Positions 1-6,279 are shown, counted from the first letter of the stretch. The stretch is 18,798 bases of DNA from an uncultured Bacilli bacterium (GCA_934120015.1 CAKOTD010000023.1:1-18798), one strand, 5' to 3'. Program-made: numbers and translations. Notes: generated from the letters alone by a model not told the origin.

Positions 1-71
1 ACAATTATATTTGTTAACTATAGGTACATAAATTCTTGCTAAAAAAATTTAAAAGAACTTTCCTAGTATAT

Positions 72-93
72 AAAAAACAACCATTAAGGTTGT
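72..93 (-). terminator. Rho-independent terminator of the secreted-protein gene
   Basis: On the minus strand ACAACC pairs with GGTTGT across a 5-nt loop and is followed by a run of six T. It overlaps the stop codon of the gene at 84-746. Confidence 0.75.
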
Positions 94-746
94 AATAATT
101 TATAATCAAAATCTTCTCCTAAATAATCACCTGAATAGGAATTAACTGTTGTACAACGATAAGTTCCTGTATGCTTAGAAATATATGAATCACCATAAGC
201 TACACATTTTTCACGACATTCTGTTGCATTTGAACAATAATTATCACCTGAAAGATAAATCCCAAACATAACTTCTTGCCATTTCCATATCGGTGAACGA
301 TAATATTCATCCTCACTTATTCCTAATTCTTCCCACGCTGTCTTTGGTTGTTCTACTACTGGAATCTCTTTTGGAGTTTCTTTTTCTACCGGTGGAACGT
401 TATCTGGAACTTTTGGCTGCTCAGTTGGTGTTTGCGGTTCTTCCTTAATAATTTTTTCATTTTTGGAGTTATCATCTGTATTGTTAATTATTTCTGGTTC
501 TTTGGAGTTACTTTGATTATTATTTTCTTCTTGTTTTTGTTCTTTTGATTCAGCATTTCCTTTTTCTGATAATGCTTGATCTTCTTCTAAATCAGAAATA
601 GCTTCTGATTCTCTATTTTCTGTTTCTTCTGAAACAACTTTATTCTCCTCATCAAAATTTGGTATATCACTACTAAATGCTTTACCAAGTTGAATTATAG
701 AATAAAGACATAATACTGCTACTAAACTACATAAAATTTTCTTCAT
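84..746 (-). CDS. Secreted or membrane-anchored cysteine-containing protein of unknown function
   Basis: A 220-residue exported protein that I do not recognise. The start at 746 (MKKILCSLV) is preferred over an in-frame ATG 12 codons upstream because AGGGAGAG lies about 7 nt before it. Residues 1-25 form a signal peptide or N-terminal membrane anchor. There is no proper lipobox: the cysteine follows VAVL. Residues about 30-130 are a low-complexity linker rich in Glu, Asn, Lys, Ser and later Pro/Glu, typical of a wall-spanning stalk. The last ~80 residues are a small Trp/Tyr-rich domain with four cysteines (in NYC, TEC, EKC and YRC), which could form two disulfides outside the cell. A promoter lies upstream and a terminator overlaps the end, so it is probably monocistronic. 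It follows parB and could be cargo of the same acquired segment, but that is inference. Confidence 0.75.
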   Translation of the reverse strand: MKKILCSLVAVLCLYSIIQLGKAFSSDIPNFDEENKVVSEETENRESEAISDLEEDQALSEKGNAESKEQKQEENNNQSNSKEPEIINNTDDNSKNEKIIKEEPQTPTEQPKVPDNVPPVEKETPKEIPVVEQPKTAWEELGISEDEYYRSPIWKWQEVMFGIYLSGDNYCSNATECREKCVAYGDSYISKHTGTYRCTTVNSYSGDYLGEDFDYKLLQP

Positions 747-772
747 AAAAGATCTCTCCCTTCTTTGCCAAG

Positions 773-801
773 ACTCTAACATACATTTTTCTAAATTGCA
801 A
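773..801 (-). promoter_or_regulatory. Probable sigma-A-type promoter for the secreted protein gene
   Basis: Reading the minus strand, TTGCAA (-35, 796-801) and TAGAGT (-10, 773-778) are separated by 17 nt, about 27 nt upstream of the chosen ATG at 746. The -10 is imperfect. Confidence 0.45.
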
Positions 802-847
802 GTTTATAATACTTCTATAATTATTATACTACATAATATATTATTTC

Positions 848-869
848 AGTTAGTATTTATAGTTAGTAT
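848..869. repeat. Two 9-nt direct repeats between parB and the next gene
   Basis: AGTTAGTAT occurs at 848-856 and again at 861-869, a period of 13 nt, in an otherwise featureless AT-rich spacer. Two copies in such a composition could be chance. A binding site or iteron remnant is possible because of the neighbouring parB. Confidence 0.3.
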
Positions 870-890
870 ATATTAGGGAGTTTTGTAAAG

Positions 891-924
891 AGGGATTTTT
901 TTAGGAACTAATACTCCCATCCCT
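891..924 (-). terminator. Stem-loop just after parB, possible weak terminator
   Basis: AGGGAT (891-896) and ATCCCT (919-924) are complementary and enclose a partly self-complementary loop. On the minus strand only a poor T tract follows (CTCTTT), so termination would be weak. Confidence 0.3.
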
Positions 925-1877
925 TACCTTTCTTGAACTTTTTTGCGTTGATATTTATTATAAAATTCTATTGCTTTAACAACATAATCTTCGATTTGTT
1001 CATTGTTTAAATTTTTTGGTAGTATTTTTCGTAGTTTAACAGCACTAAATTTATATTTTTCTATTTGATTTGGTTTTTCTTGCCCCATCAAGCTTTCAAT
1101 TCTTTCTAAGTTTAATTTACCTTTTTCACTTAATTTTCTTAATTTAATTGCTTGAGATACTGATGGAGTACAATCTAAAGATTCCATACATTCTAATAAT
1201 AGTTTTTGCTCACTAATTGTTAGAAATGATAATTCTACAGCTGGACTTAAGGCAATACTTGGTGATATGTTTTGTTTATCATTATCTACCATTTTTAACA
1301 ATTCAGGTATTAAATTAGTTAATCTTATAAATCTAAAAACTTGTCTTTCACTATCACCGAGTTTCTTACCAATTATTTCAGCAGTAGACAACTTCCTGCC
1401 ATCTTGGCACAAAGTTAAATCATTTCTCTTTCCTTGATGATTTAAAGCATCCATTTTAAGTTTATAGGAAAATGCTCTTTCACTTGGGAGTATAAGTTCT
1501 CTTTGCATATTACTATCAACCATAAAAATTGTTGCTTCATCATCTGTAAGTTCTCTAATAATACACGGTATTGTTTCTTTATTTGCTAGTTCTGACGCTT
1601 TCTTTCTTCTATGTCCTGAAATCATTTCATATTTACCATTTCCCTTTGGTCTAACTAAAACCGGTACTAGCACTCCATATTTTTCAATACTCTTACTCAT
1701 ATTTAACATATCTTCATTTACTGTAACTTTAAAAGGATGATTAGGAAAATCTGATATATCATTAATATTAACCATTTCAACGTGTTCTTTACTTTTTAAA
1801 TCTCTTTCTTCTTGTGTAGTAAAAAAATCATCTACTGTCATCTCTGGAAGATGCATCTTTTGTTTTATTTCTTTCAT
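924..1877 (-). CDS. parB: ParB/RepB/Spo0J-family partition protein, mobile-element type
   Basis: A ParB-like DNA-binding partition protein of 317 residues. The N-terminal ParB/sulfiredoxin-type domain carries the GHRR nucleotide-binding box at residues 88-91 and an N-x-Q-R-E motif at about 123-127. A helix-turn-helix follows at about 165-190 (STAEIIGKKLGDSERQVFRFIRL in outline), and a C-terminal segment contains EKPNQ and KLRKILP. From memory, the overall pattern, including LPSERAF, HQGKRNDLT and PAVELSFL, matches the ParB of Tn1549-type conjugative elements and related plasmids better than chromosomal Spo0J. The start at 1877 lies inside parA (50-nt overlap, different frame). The Shine-Dalgarno is weak, and internal ATGs at 1856 and 1841 are alternatives, so translation is probably coupled to parA. 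Its DNA target is unknown. Confidence 0.88.
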   Translation of the reverse strand: MKEIKQKMHLPEMTVDDFFTTQEERDLKSKEHVEMVNINDISDFPNHPFKVTVNEDMLNMSKSIEKYGVLVPVLVRPKGNGKYEMISGHRRKKASELANKETIPCIIRELTDDEATIFMVDSNMQRELILPSERAFSYKLKMDALNHQGKRNDLTLCQDGRKLSTAEIIGKKLGDSERQVFRFIRLTNLIPELLKMVDNDKQNISPSIALSPAVELSFLTISEQKLLLECMESLDCTPSVSQAIKLRKLSEKGKLNLERIESLMGQEKPNQIEKYKFSAVKLRKILPKNLNNEQIEDYVVKAIEFYNKYQRKKVQER

Positions 1878-2658
1878 CTTTTATTAACTCTTTAGCAAAT
1901 GAAGAATATGCTTCTGCAACTTTACTATTTTTATCATAGCTGAATATACTTTTACCCTGTGAAGCTGATTCTGCTGCTTTTATTGCAATAGGTATTTGAG
2001 TATTAAATATTTTAACTAAATTACCATAGTTTGCAACTAATTCTTCTTTTATTTCCTTTGCTAAATTAGTTCTATTATCTACTAAAGTTAAAAGAACTCC
2101 ACCAACTTGCAAATCAGGATTTAAGTGTTTTCTAACACTTGAAATAGTAGATAATAAATTTCCCATCCCTTTTAATGCTAGATAGTGTGCTTGAACAGGT
2201 ATTATTACTCTATCTGCACTAGCTAAAGCATTTACTGTAATCATACCAAGTGATGGCATACAATCAATTATAATATAGTCATAACTCTCTTTTAAGTCTG
2301 CTAAACATCTTCTCATAGTATGTTCTCTACTCATTGCATTTATCAATTTCATTTCCATTGTAGAAAAATCTAGGTTAGATGGAATTAAATCAATATTTTC
2401 TTTATGATGTAATATAGCATCTTTAGAATTTATTGATTTATCATTTATTTCATATTCCATTAATTCAGAAATTGTAACTGGAATATCATATTGATTATAC
2501 CATCCCATATAAGTTGTTAGATCACCCTGTGGATCAGCATCTACTAATAAAACTTTTTTACCAAGTTTTGATAAAGCTACACCTAAACTTAATGTAGTTG
2601 TTGTTTTTCCAACTCCACCCTTTTGATTGGTAACAGCTATTACCTTGCAATTATTCAT
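1828..2658 (-). CDS. parA: ParA/Soj-family partition ATPase
   Basis: A deviant-Walker ATPase of 276 residues that would drive segregation of a ParB-bound DNA locus. It has the ParA-type P-loop KGGVGKTT at residues 13-20 with the signature lysine (K13), the DADPQ motif at 40-44 and the Walker B aspartate at about 132 (IIIDCMPSLG). The length is normal for small ParA proteins without an N-terminal helix-turn-helix, so autoregulation would have to come from elsewhere. A strong AAGGAGG precedes the ATG. It forms one unit with parB, whose start it overlaps by 50 nt, and a GC-rich stem-loop lies just upstream. It resembles ParA of Tn1549-like elements, but no replication initiator, relaxase or integrase is visible here, so its role in chromosome versus element segregation cannot be settled. 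Confidence 0.93.
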   Translation of the reverse strand: MNNCKVIAVTNQKGGVGKTTTTLSLGVALSKLGKKVLLVDADPQGDLTTYMGWYNQYDIPVTISELMEYEINDKSINSKDAILHHKENIDLIPSNLDFSTMEMKLINAMSREHTMRRCLADLKESYDYIIIDCMPSLGMITVNALASADRVIIPVQAHYLALKGMGNLLSTISSVRKHLNPDLQVGGVLLTLVDNRTNLAKEIKEELVANYGNLVKIFNTQIPIAIKAAESASQGKSIFSYDKNSKVAEAYSSFAKELIKDERNKTKDASSRDDSR

Positions 2659-2679
2659 TTACTTTCCTCCTTTCTAATC

Positions 2680-2702
2680 TGCCACGCTATCTCTACGCGG
2701 CA
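2680..2702 (-). promoter_or_regulatory. GC-rich stem-loop upstream of parA
   Basis: On the minus strand TGCCGCG pairs with CGTGGCA (one G-U) around a 9-nt loop, ending about 13 nt before the parA Shine-Dalgarno. It stands out in a very AT-rich region. No T tract follows, so it is not a classical terminator. A ParB-binding (parS-like), operator or 5'-leader role is possible but unproven. Confidence 0.45.
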
Positions 2703-2712
2703 AAGTAAGCAC

Positions 2713-2744
2713 AAAAAAAGAACTTTAATGTCTTAAAAGTCCTT
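2713..2744 (-). terminator. Rho-independent terminator upstream of parA
   Basis: On the minus strand AAGGACTTT pairs with AAAGTTCTT (one G-U, 9-nt loop), followed by seven T. It lies just after the 19-codon ORF at 2752-2811 and insulates parA from upstream transcripts. Confidence 0.65.
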
Positions 2745-2751
2745 ATTATTT

Positions 2752-2811
2752 CTACCTTGTTAATAGGTATTCTCGATGTCCTGCGTCAATAACTATCTTA
2801 GTATCATTCAT
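2752..2811 (-). pseudogene. 19-codon ORF resembling the start of an N-acetylmuramoyl-L-alanine amidase (possible remnant)
   Basis: A very short ORF that begins ATG 6 nt after AGGTGA and ends at TAG. It reads MNDTKIVIDAGH followed by REYLLTR. The first part matches the opening beta-strand and zinc-binding His of Amidase_3 enzymes (IVIDxGHGG), and the LLTR tail resembles the later V-x-L-T-R strand of that fold. It could therefore be an amidase gene collapsed by internal deletion. It is directly followed by a terminator, so a leader peptide or a chance ORF are the alternatives. So short a match is weak evidence. Confidence 0.3.
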
Positions 2812-2883
2812 TAAAATCACCTATATTAGTATATGTACTTACCAATTTAATGACACAAAAACAACACTCACCATTATGTGTAT

Positions 2884-2914
2884 AAAAAATACAAAGTCTA
2901 TATTACTTTGTATT
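2884..2914 (-). terminator. Rho-independent terminator of the CFI-box gene
   Basis: On the minus strand AATACAAAG pairs with CTTTGTATT around a 9-nt loop and runs into six T. The 5' arm overlaps the last codons and the stop codon of the gene at 2903-3508. Confidence 0.8.
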
Positions 2915-3508
2915 AACGAGTTTCTTTACTAAGCCATGTCCTTTACCAATATCATTTAAGTCAAAATTATTACTATTATCTTTACTATAATCTATACCAT
3001 AATATTTCATTAACTTATTAGTCATATCAGTATAAATACATATTGCTTTATTGTAATCATTAGCTAAAATTGATGCAACAACTTGCCTTATATAATTATT
3101 AAACAACATATATGATATATTAAATTTACCATTATCATTTATTAAACTCCTTACAATTTCTGGTCCAACCACATCATATTGAATAAGTATTTCTCTTCCA
3201 AAATCATTCTTCGATAAATAGCTATCACGAAAATTCCTTAATTCTGTTAAATAAATATTATTATCCTTCATAGAAAGAATATTACATACCATTGTTGTAA
3301 TATAACAACCTCCACCATGTTTATACTCATTACTAACCTCTTCTGCTTTTTTAATTAATCTATCTTCTCTACTATATGCTCTGCAAAATCTTCCACAAGA
3401 AAATTCATCGGCATATATATACTCCCACTTCTTTTCACAAAAAAATTTTCCATTTTCATGTCCTCTATCCACATTTAAATATGTACATTCTGAACAATTT
3501 GCTGACAT
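2903..3508 (-). CDS. Cys-rich N-terminus / CFI-box-CTERM-like protein, function unknown
   Basis: A 201-residue protein without signal peptide or membrane segment. Residues 1-45 contain five cysteines (C5, C8, C24, C38, C42) in a C-x2-C ... C ... C-x3-C arrangement, which suggests a small zinc-binding domain. Residues 65-100 carry the GGGCYITT motif followed by a T-E-L-R-x-F-R-D pattern, which resembles the CFI-box region found at the C-terminus of diverse bacterial proteins; its biochemical role is not known to me. The remainder is helical. AGAGGTGAG precedes the ATG. A good promoter lies upstream and a terminator overlaps its end, so it is a single-gene unit. The Cys/CFI pairing is familiar from low-GC gut Firmicutes, but I would not assign a function. 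Confidence 0.8.
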   Translation of the reverse strand: MSANCSECTYLNVDRGHENGKFFCEKKWEYIYADEFSCGRFCRAYSREDRLIKKAEEVSNEYKHGGGCYITTMVCNILSMKDNNIYLTELRNFRDSYLSKNDFGREILIQYDVVGPEIVRSLINDNGKFNISYMLFNNYIRQVVASILANDYNKAICIYTDMTNKLMKYYGIDYSKDNSNNFDLNDIGKGHGLVKKLVNTK

Positions 3509-3528
3509 TTTCTCACCTCTAGCCTAGT

Positions 3529-3557
3529 AGTATATCACTAATATTATTATTAGGCAA
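3529..3557 (-). promoter_or_regulatory. Extended -10 promoter of the CFI-box gene
   Basis: On the minus strand TTGCCT (3552-3557) and TATACT (3529-3534) are spaced by 17 nt, with TGA just before the -10 (extended -10). The 15 bases at 3523-3537 are identical to those at the secG promoter (12750-12764). Confidence 0.65.
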
Positions 3558-3579
3558 CAAAAAAATCCCAAAAGGGACT
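3558..3579 (-). terminator. Rho-independent terminator of the 111-residue protein gene
   Basis: On the minus strand AGTCCC pairs with GGGATT (one G-U) around a TTTT loop, followed by a tract of T. It overlaps the TAG stop of the gene at 3578-3913. Confidence 0.7.
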
Positions 3580-3913
3580 AATTTGCAAATTCAATATCCA
3601 CTATATCACTTATTGGAATAAGTTCATTGTCAATAGTTATTAAATAAACTGAATTTTTACCTATAATTCTTCTTTTAATTATTTGATCTTTAAGAGTTAT
3701 ATTTACATCAGCCTTATAAACATATTTAGTTGAACTAAATATAGAATTAATCTTTTGATTAACATTTTGATAATTTAAAACTATTTTATCATCATTTTTT
3801 TCAATTTTATTTGTAATCTCTTTTCCATCATTACTAGTATATGAATATTTTTTATTATGTGAAGCATCTGAATTTATTTTATTAGCAAATACGCTTGGTA
3901 ATTTTTTATTCAA
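3578..3913 (-). CDS. Small conserved-looking protein of unknown function (TTG start)
   Basis: A 111-residue protein that I do not recognise. The start is TTG at 3913. The nearby ATG inside the hairpin is out of frame and hits a stop after four codons, and AGGAGG lies 9 nt upstream of the TTG. No signal peptide or membrane helix is seen. The first ~45 residues are polar and Lys/Asn-rich, and the C-terminal half (about 65-111) has alternating hydrophobic residues suggesting a small beta-rich domain. Its Shine-Dalgarno is in the loop of a perfect 8-bp hairpin (3916-3943), so expression may be limited by RNA structure or by termination after the upstream SGNH hydrolase gene, which is 48 nt away on the same strand. 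A terminator closes it. Confidence 0.65.
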   Translation of the reverse strand: MNKKLPSVFANKINSDASHNKKYSYTSNDGKEITNKIEKNDDKIVLNYQNVNQKINSIFSSTKYVYKADVNITLKDQIIKRRIIGKNSVYLITIDNELIPISDIVDIEFAN

Positions 3914-3915
3914 AA

Positions 3916-3943
3916 AGCATAACCTCCTAATTAAAGTTATGCT
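3916..3943 (-). promoter_or_regulatory. Perfect hairpin with a Shine-Dalgarno in its loop
   Basis: AGCATAAC and GTTATGCT form a perfect 8-bp stem with a 12-nt loop. On the minus strand the loop and first stem base hold TAGGAGG, the ribosome-binding site of the gene starting at 3913. Five T follow the stem, so it could also act as a weak terminator or attenuator for the upstream gene ending at 3962. Confidence 0.6.
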
Positions 3944-3961
3944 ATAAATTTTATTTTATAC

Positions 3962-5179
3962 TTAATCTATATACATATGAGTTCTTGCAAACTCTATTAA
4001 TGCTTCTTGACCTTCCTTAGTAGGATGAATTCCATCACTACTACAAAATCCCTTTTTACATGCCCCATTTTCATCCTTCATAATTGGGGCTGAATTTAAA
4101 AACTTAATATTCAATTCTTCACACATTTTTCCAATATAATAATTTAACTTATTTATTTTATCATTATTAATACCACTAGTATTTTCATCAAAACTTCCAT
4201 CAACTGGAGGTATTGATTGAATAATTATCTTCGTTTTAGGACTAGCTTTCTTAATCTCTGTTATAAGTTCAGTATATTTTTCATAAAAATATTCAGCTGT
4301 CATATATGCTGCACTATTTGTTCCTAGTGTCATAATAACCATTTCTGGCTTATATTTTTCAAAATTTTCTACAAATGTTTTTTTTGTATCTTGGTGATTA
4401 ATATATATTGGAGATGTAAGTGCAGTTTCTGGTGTAATAGAAATTTGATGCCATAAATTTTTTCCACTTATTTGTTCATTTATAACATAATATAATGCCA
4501 TAGAATCCCCAGCAAAAATTATACTATCTATATATTCTTTACCACCATCTGTGCTTTCTTTTAATGTTACACCTTCAAACAAACCATCTAATGTAAAATC
4601 CTTAACACTCATAGTTAATGGTGAATCTTTAGTAACAGTTATTTTTCTTTGCACTTCTGCCACATTTCCACTTTTATCTTTCACTTTATAACTTATTGTA
4701 TATTCTCCTTCTGTTTTGATATCAACAGTCCCATTAACCTCAACATTACTGGTAATATCACCATCACTATTATCAAGTGCCACATAGCCAGGATCATGAA
4801 ATTCTTTATCTATTATTGACACAATATTATTACCACCTTTTAATGTTATCTCAGGAGCAACATCATCTATAACCCTTACCTTTTTAGTAATTTTAAACTC
4901 TTTGTCTCCCTTTTTATATAAATAATTCACTTCATAATTGCCAGCTAATTTATTATTAATATTTGTTTCAACCTTAACATTATCTGTAACTTCAACATTT
5001 TTATAATAAGCTTTAAAGTCATTAACAAACTCTTCACCAACTTTTATGTCCAATTTTTCTACTACTATTTTAAAATTTTTCTTTGATCTTCCAATTAAAC
5101 TAATAATAGTCATTATAATAACTATTATTAACAATAAAAATATTAATATATTAGTATACTTAATTTTCATCTTTTTCAT
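3962..5179 (-). CDS. Membrane-anchored Ig-like/SGNH hydrolase
   Basis: A 405-residue extracytoplasmic esterase-type protein. A single N-terminal transmembrane anchor (about 8-29) follows MKKMKIKYTN. Residues about 40-105 look like a degenerate Ig-like domain, and 108-184 are a DUF5011/bacterial Ig-like domain (HDPGY, GDIT, GEYTISYKVKDKSGN). An SGNH/GDSL hydrolase domain occupies about 215-402: block I GDS with nucleophile S226, block III G-x-N at 286-288 (LGTNSA), and block V D-x-x-H with D382 and H385. The catalytic triad is therefore complete. Family members remove or transfer acyl groups on carbohydrates and wall polymers; the substrate here is unknown. AGGTGG lies 6 nt before the ATG. The neighbouring DUF368 transporter suggests an envelope role, by inference. 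Confidence 0.87.
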   Translation of the reverse strand: MKKMKIKYTNILIFLLLIIVIIMTIISLIGRSKKNFKIVVEKLDIKVGEEFVNDFKAYYKNVEVTDNVKVETNINNKLAGNYEVNYLYKKGDKEFKITKKVRVIDDVAPEITLKGGNNIVSIIDKEFHDPGYVALDNSDGDITSNVEVNGTVDIKTEGEYTISYKVKDKSGNVAEVQRKITVTKDSPLTMSVKDFTLDGLFEGVTLKESTDGGKEYIDSIIFAGDSMALYYVINEQISGKNLWHQISITPETALTSPIYINHQDTKKTFVENFEKYKPEMVIMTLGTNSAAYMTAEYFYEKYTELITEIKKASPKTKIIIQSIPPVDGSFDENTSGINNDKINKLNYYIGKMCEELNIKFLNSAPIMKDENGACKKGFCSSDGIHPTKEGQEALIEFARTHMYID

Positions 5180-5196
5180 ATGCTACCACCTAGTAT

Positions 5197-5226
5197 ATTA
5201 TTGCACAATCAATTACATTTAGTCAA
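5197..5226 (-). promoter_or_regulatory. Probable promoter of the SGNH hydrolase gene
   Basis: On the minus strand TTGACT (5221-5226) and AATAAT (5197-5202) are 18 nt apart, between the DUF368 stop and the SGNH hydrolase start. A TATACT a few bases further on is an alternative -10 but is too far from this -35. Confidence 0.4.
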
Positions 5227-5239
5227 TAAATTTAGTTTA

Positions 5240-6025
5240 TCATTTATCTAGTAATTTTGACAAGAATGTTCCAACAAACAACAAAAATATTCCTATAAAA
5301 ATAGATTTCATATCTGTTATTTTAGCTATAGATTCACCTATTAAAATTAAAATTGAAGCAATTAAAAAACCTAACACTGAACTATAGGTTTCTTTCTCAT
5401 AATTTTTAAGAAAATAAGCAATTATTTTAGAAAGAATAATAATTCCTGTAAGTGCACCAATTAGAAATGGTATTAAAATATTTATATTTGAAAATACATT
5501 TGAAAACATTACTAAAACTGTATTATAACAGCCTAACATCATCATAATAGCAGTTCCACTTAGTCCCGGAACAATCATTGAAATTGCTTCTACTATTCCT
5601 ATTAAAAACATTTCTATAAAAGAATAATTGTTAGAAATTTTATTACTAGAAACAAATGATGTACTTATTATAATCATAAATGATATTAAAAATATGACTA
5701 TATTCTTATAAGATTTAAAATTAGTTTTTTTTAATAAATTAGGTACACCTCCAATAATTAATCCAATAAAAAACATAATTGTTATAACAAAATAATTATT
5801 TAATAAAAAGAAAATTATATTACTACCTAAAGTAATTGAAATAAATATTCCTAAGGCAATTGGAAAAACAAATTTAATATTTTCTTTTATATTTTTATAA
5901 AAAGAGCTAATTATATTAAGTAATTTGTCATATATACCTAGTGTCATAGCAAGAACCGAGCCGCTTACACCTGGTATTATTTTACCAAGTCCAACAAAAA
6001 AACCTTTAATAAATAATATAAACAC
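5240..6025 (-). CDS. popT: DUF368 (PopT-type) polyprenyl-phosphate transporter
   Basis: An integral membrane protein of 261 residues with about eight hydrophobic segments. It carries the DUF368 hallmark: two related re-entrant motifs, IIPGVSGSVLAMTLGIY at about 16-32 and IVPGLSGTAIMMMLGCY at about 151-167. DUF368 proteins have been shown in other bacteria to bring undecaprenyl phosphate back across the cytoplasmic membrane for reuse in cell-wall synthesis. The assignment here rests on the duplicated PG-x-SG motif and topology. The start is GTG at 6025 after GGTGA; an overlapping ATG is out of frame. It lies 27 nt downstream of a small membrane-protein gene with a good promoter, so the two are probably cotranscribed. 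UppP, which makes undecaprenyl phosphate, is encoded nearby on the other strand. Confidence 0.85.
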   Translation of the reverse strand: MFILFIKGFFVGLGKIIPGVSGSVLAMTLGIYDKLLNIISSFYKNIKENIKFVFPIALGIFISITLGSNIIFFLLNNYFVITIMFFIGLIIGGVPNLLKKTNFKSYKNIVIFLISFMIIISTSFVSSNKISNNYSFIEMFLIGIVEAISMIVPGLSGTAIMMMLGCYNTVLVMFSNVFSNINILIPFLIGALTGIIILSKIIAYFLKNYEKETYSSVLGFLIASILILIGESIAKITDMKSIFIGIFLLFVGTFLSKLLDK

Positions 6026-6052
6026 ATTATCACCAATTAATTATATTATTTA

Positions 6053-6211
6053 TTAGAGGTTATTATTTAAAAATATTAAGGCAGATATACTCATAAGAAT
6101 TATAGGTAGTCCTATAAATATAAAATTTAACTTATCTATTGTAAATATTGCTAATAAAAGCATTATTAAACTTATTACTAATAATATTAAACATATCTTT
6201 TTATATTTCAT
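6053..6211 (-). CDS. Small two-helix membrane protein (52 residues)
   Basis: A short gene starting ATG at 6211, four nt after GGTGG, and ending TAA at 6053. The protein begins MKYKKICLILL and has two hydrophobic helices, about 6-22 and 28-48, separated by TIDKLN. No family is recognised. Support comes from the good Shine-Dalgarno, the promoter with 17-nt spacing and extended -10 upstream, and the 27-nt gap to the DUF368 gene in the same direction. It may be a small partner of the transporter or simply a leader gene in its operon. It is absent from typical gene calls because of its size. Confidence 0.6.
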   Translation of the reverse strand: MKYKKICLILLVISLIMLLLAIFTIDKLNFIFIGLPIILMSISALIFLNNNL

Positions 6212-6231
6212 ATTACCACCATTCTATTATT

Positions 6232-6260
6232 ATTTTAACATTTATACTATCGTTTGTAAA
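6232..6260 (-). promoter_or_regulatory. Extended -10 promoter of the small membrane protein/DUF368 operon
   Basis: On the minus strand TTTACA (6255-6260) and TAAAAT (6232-6237) are spaced by 17 nt with TGT just before the -10, about 20 nt upstream of the ATG at 6211. Confidence 0.6.
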
Positions 6261-6279
6261 CAAAGTTTATTGTAACAAC

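Noticed and set aside
1..71. Possible gene tail at the left edge
   Set aside because: Short open stretches exist on both strands, but none shows a motif, terminator or start that would make it a supported gene.
348..548. Plus-strand ORF of 66 codons rich in Phe/Trp
   Set aside because: It is the complement of the low-complexity Glu/Pro linker of the minus-strand secreted protein, has no ribosome-binding site, and its composition is a by-product of that linker.
84..746. Lipoprotein signal in the secreted protein
   Set aside because: The cysteine near the N-terminus is preceded by V-A-V-L, which does not fit the lipobox requirement for a small residue at -1.
747..923. Possible riboswitch or small RNA in the spacer left of parB
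   Set aside because: Apart from a promoter, two short direct repeats and one stem-loop, no riboswitch-like conserved core is recognisable.
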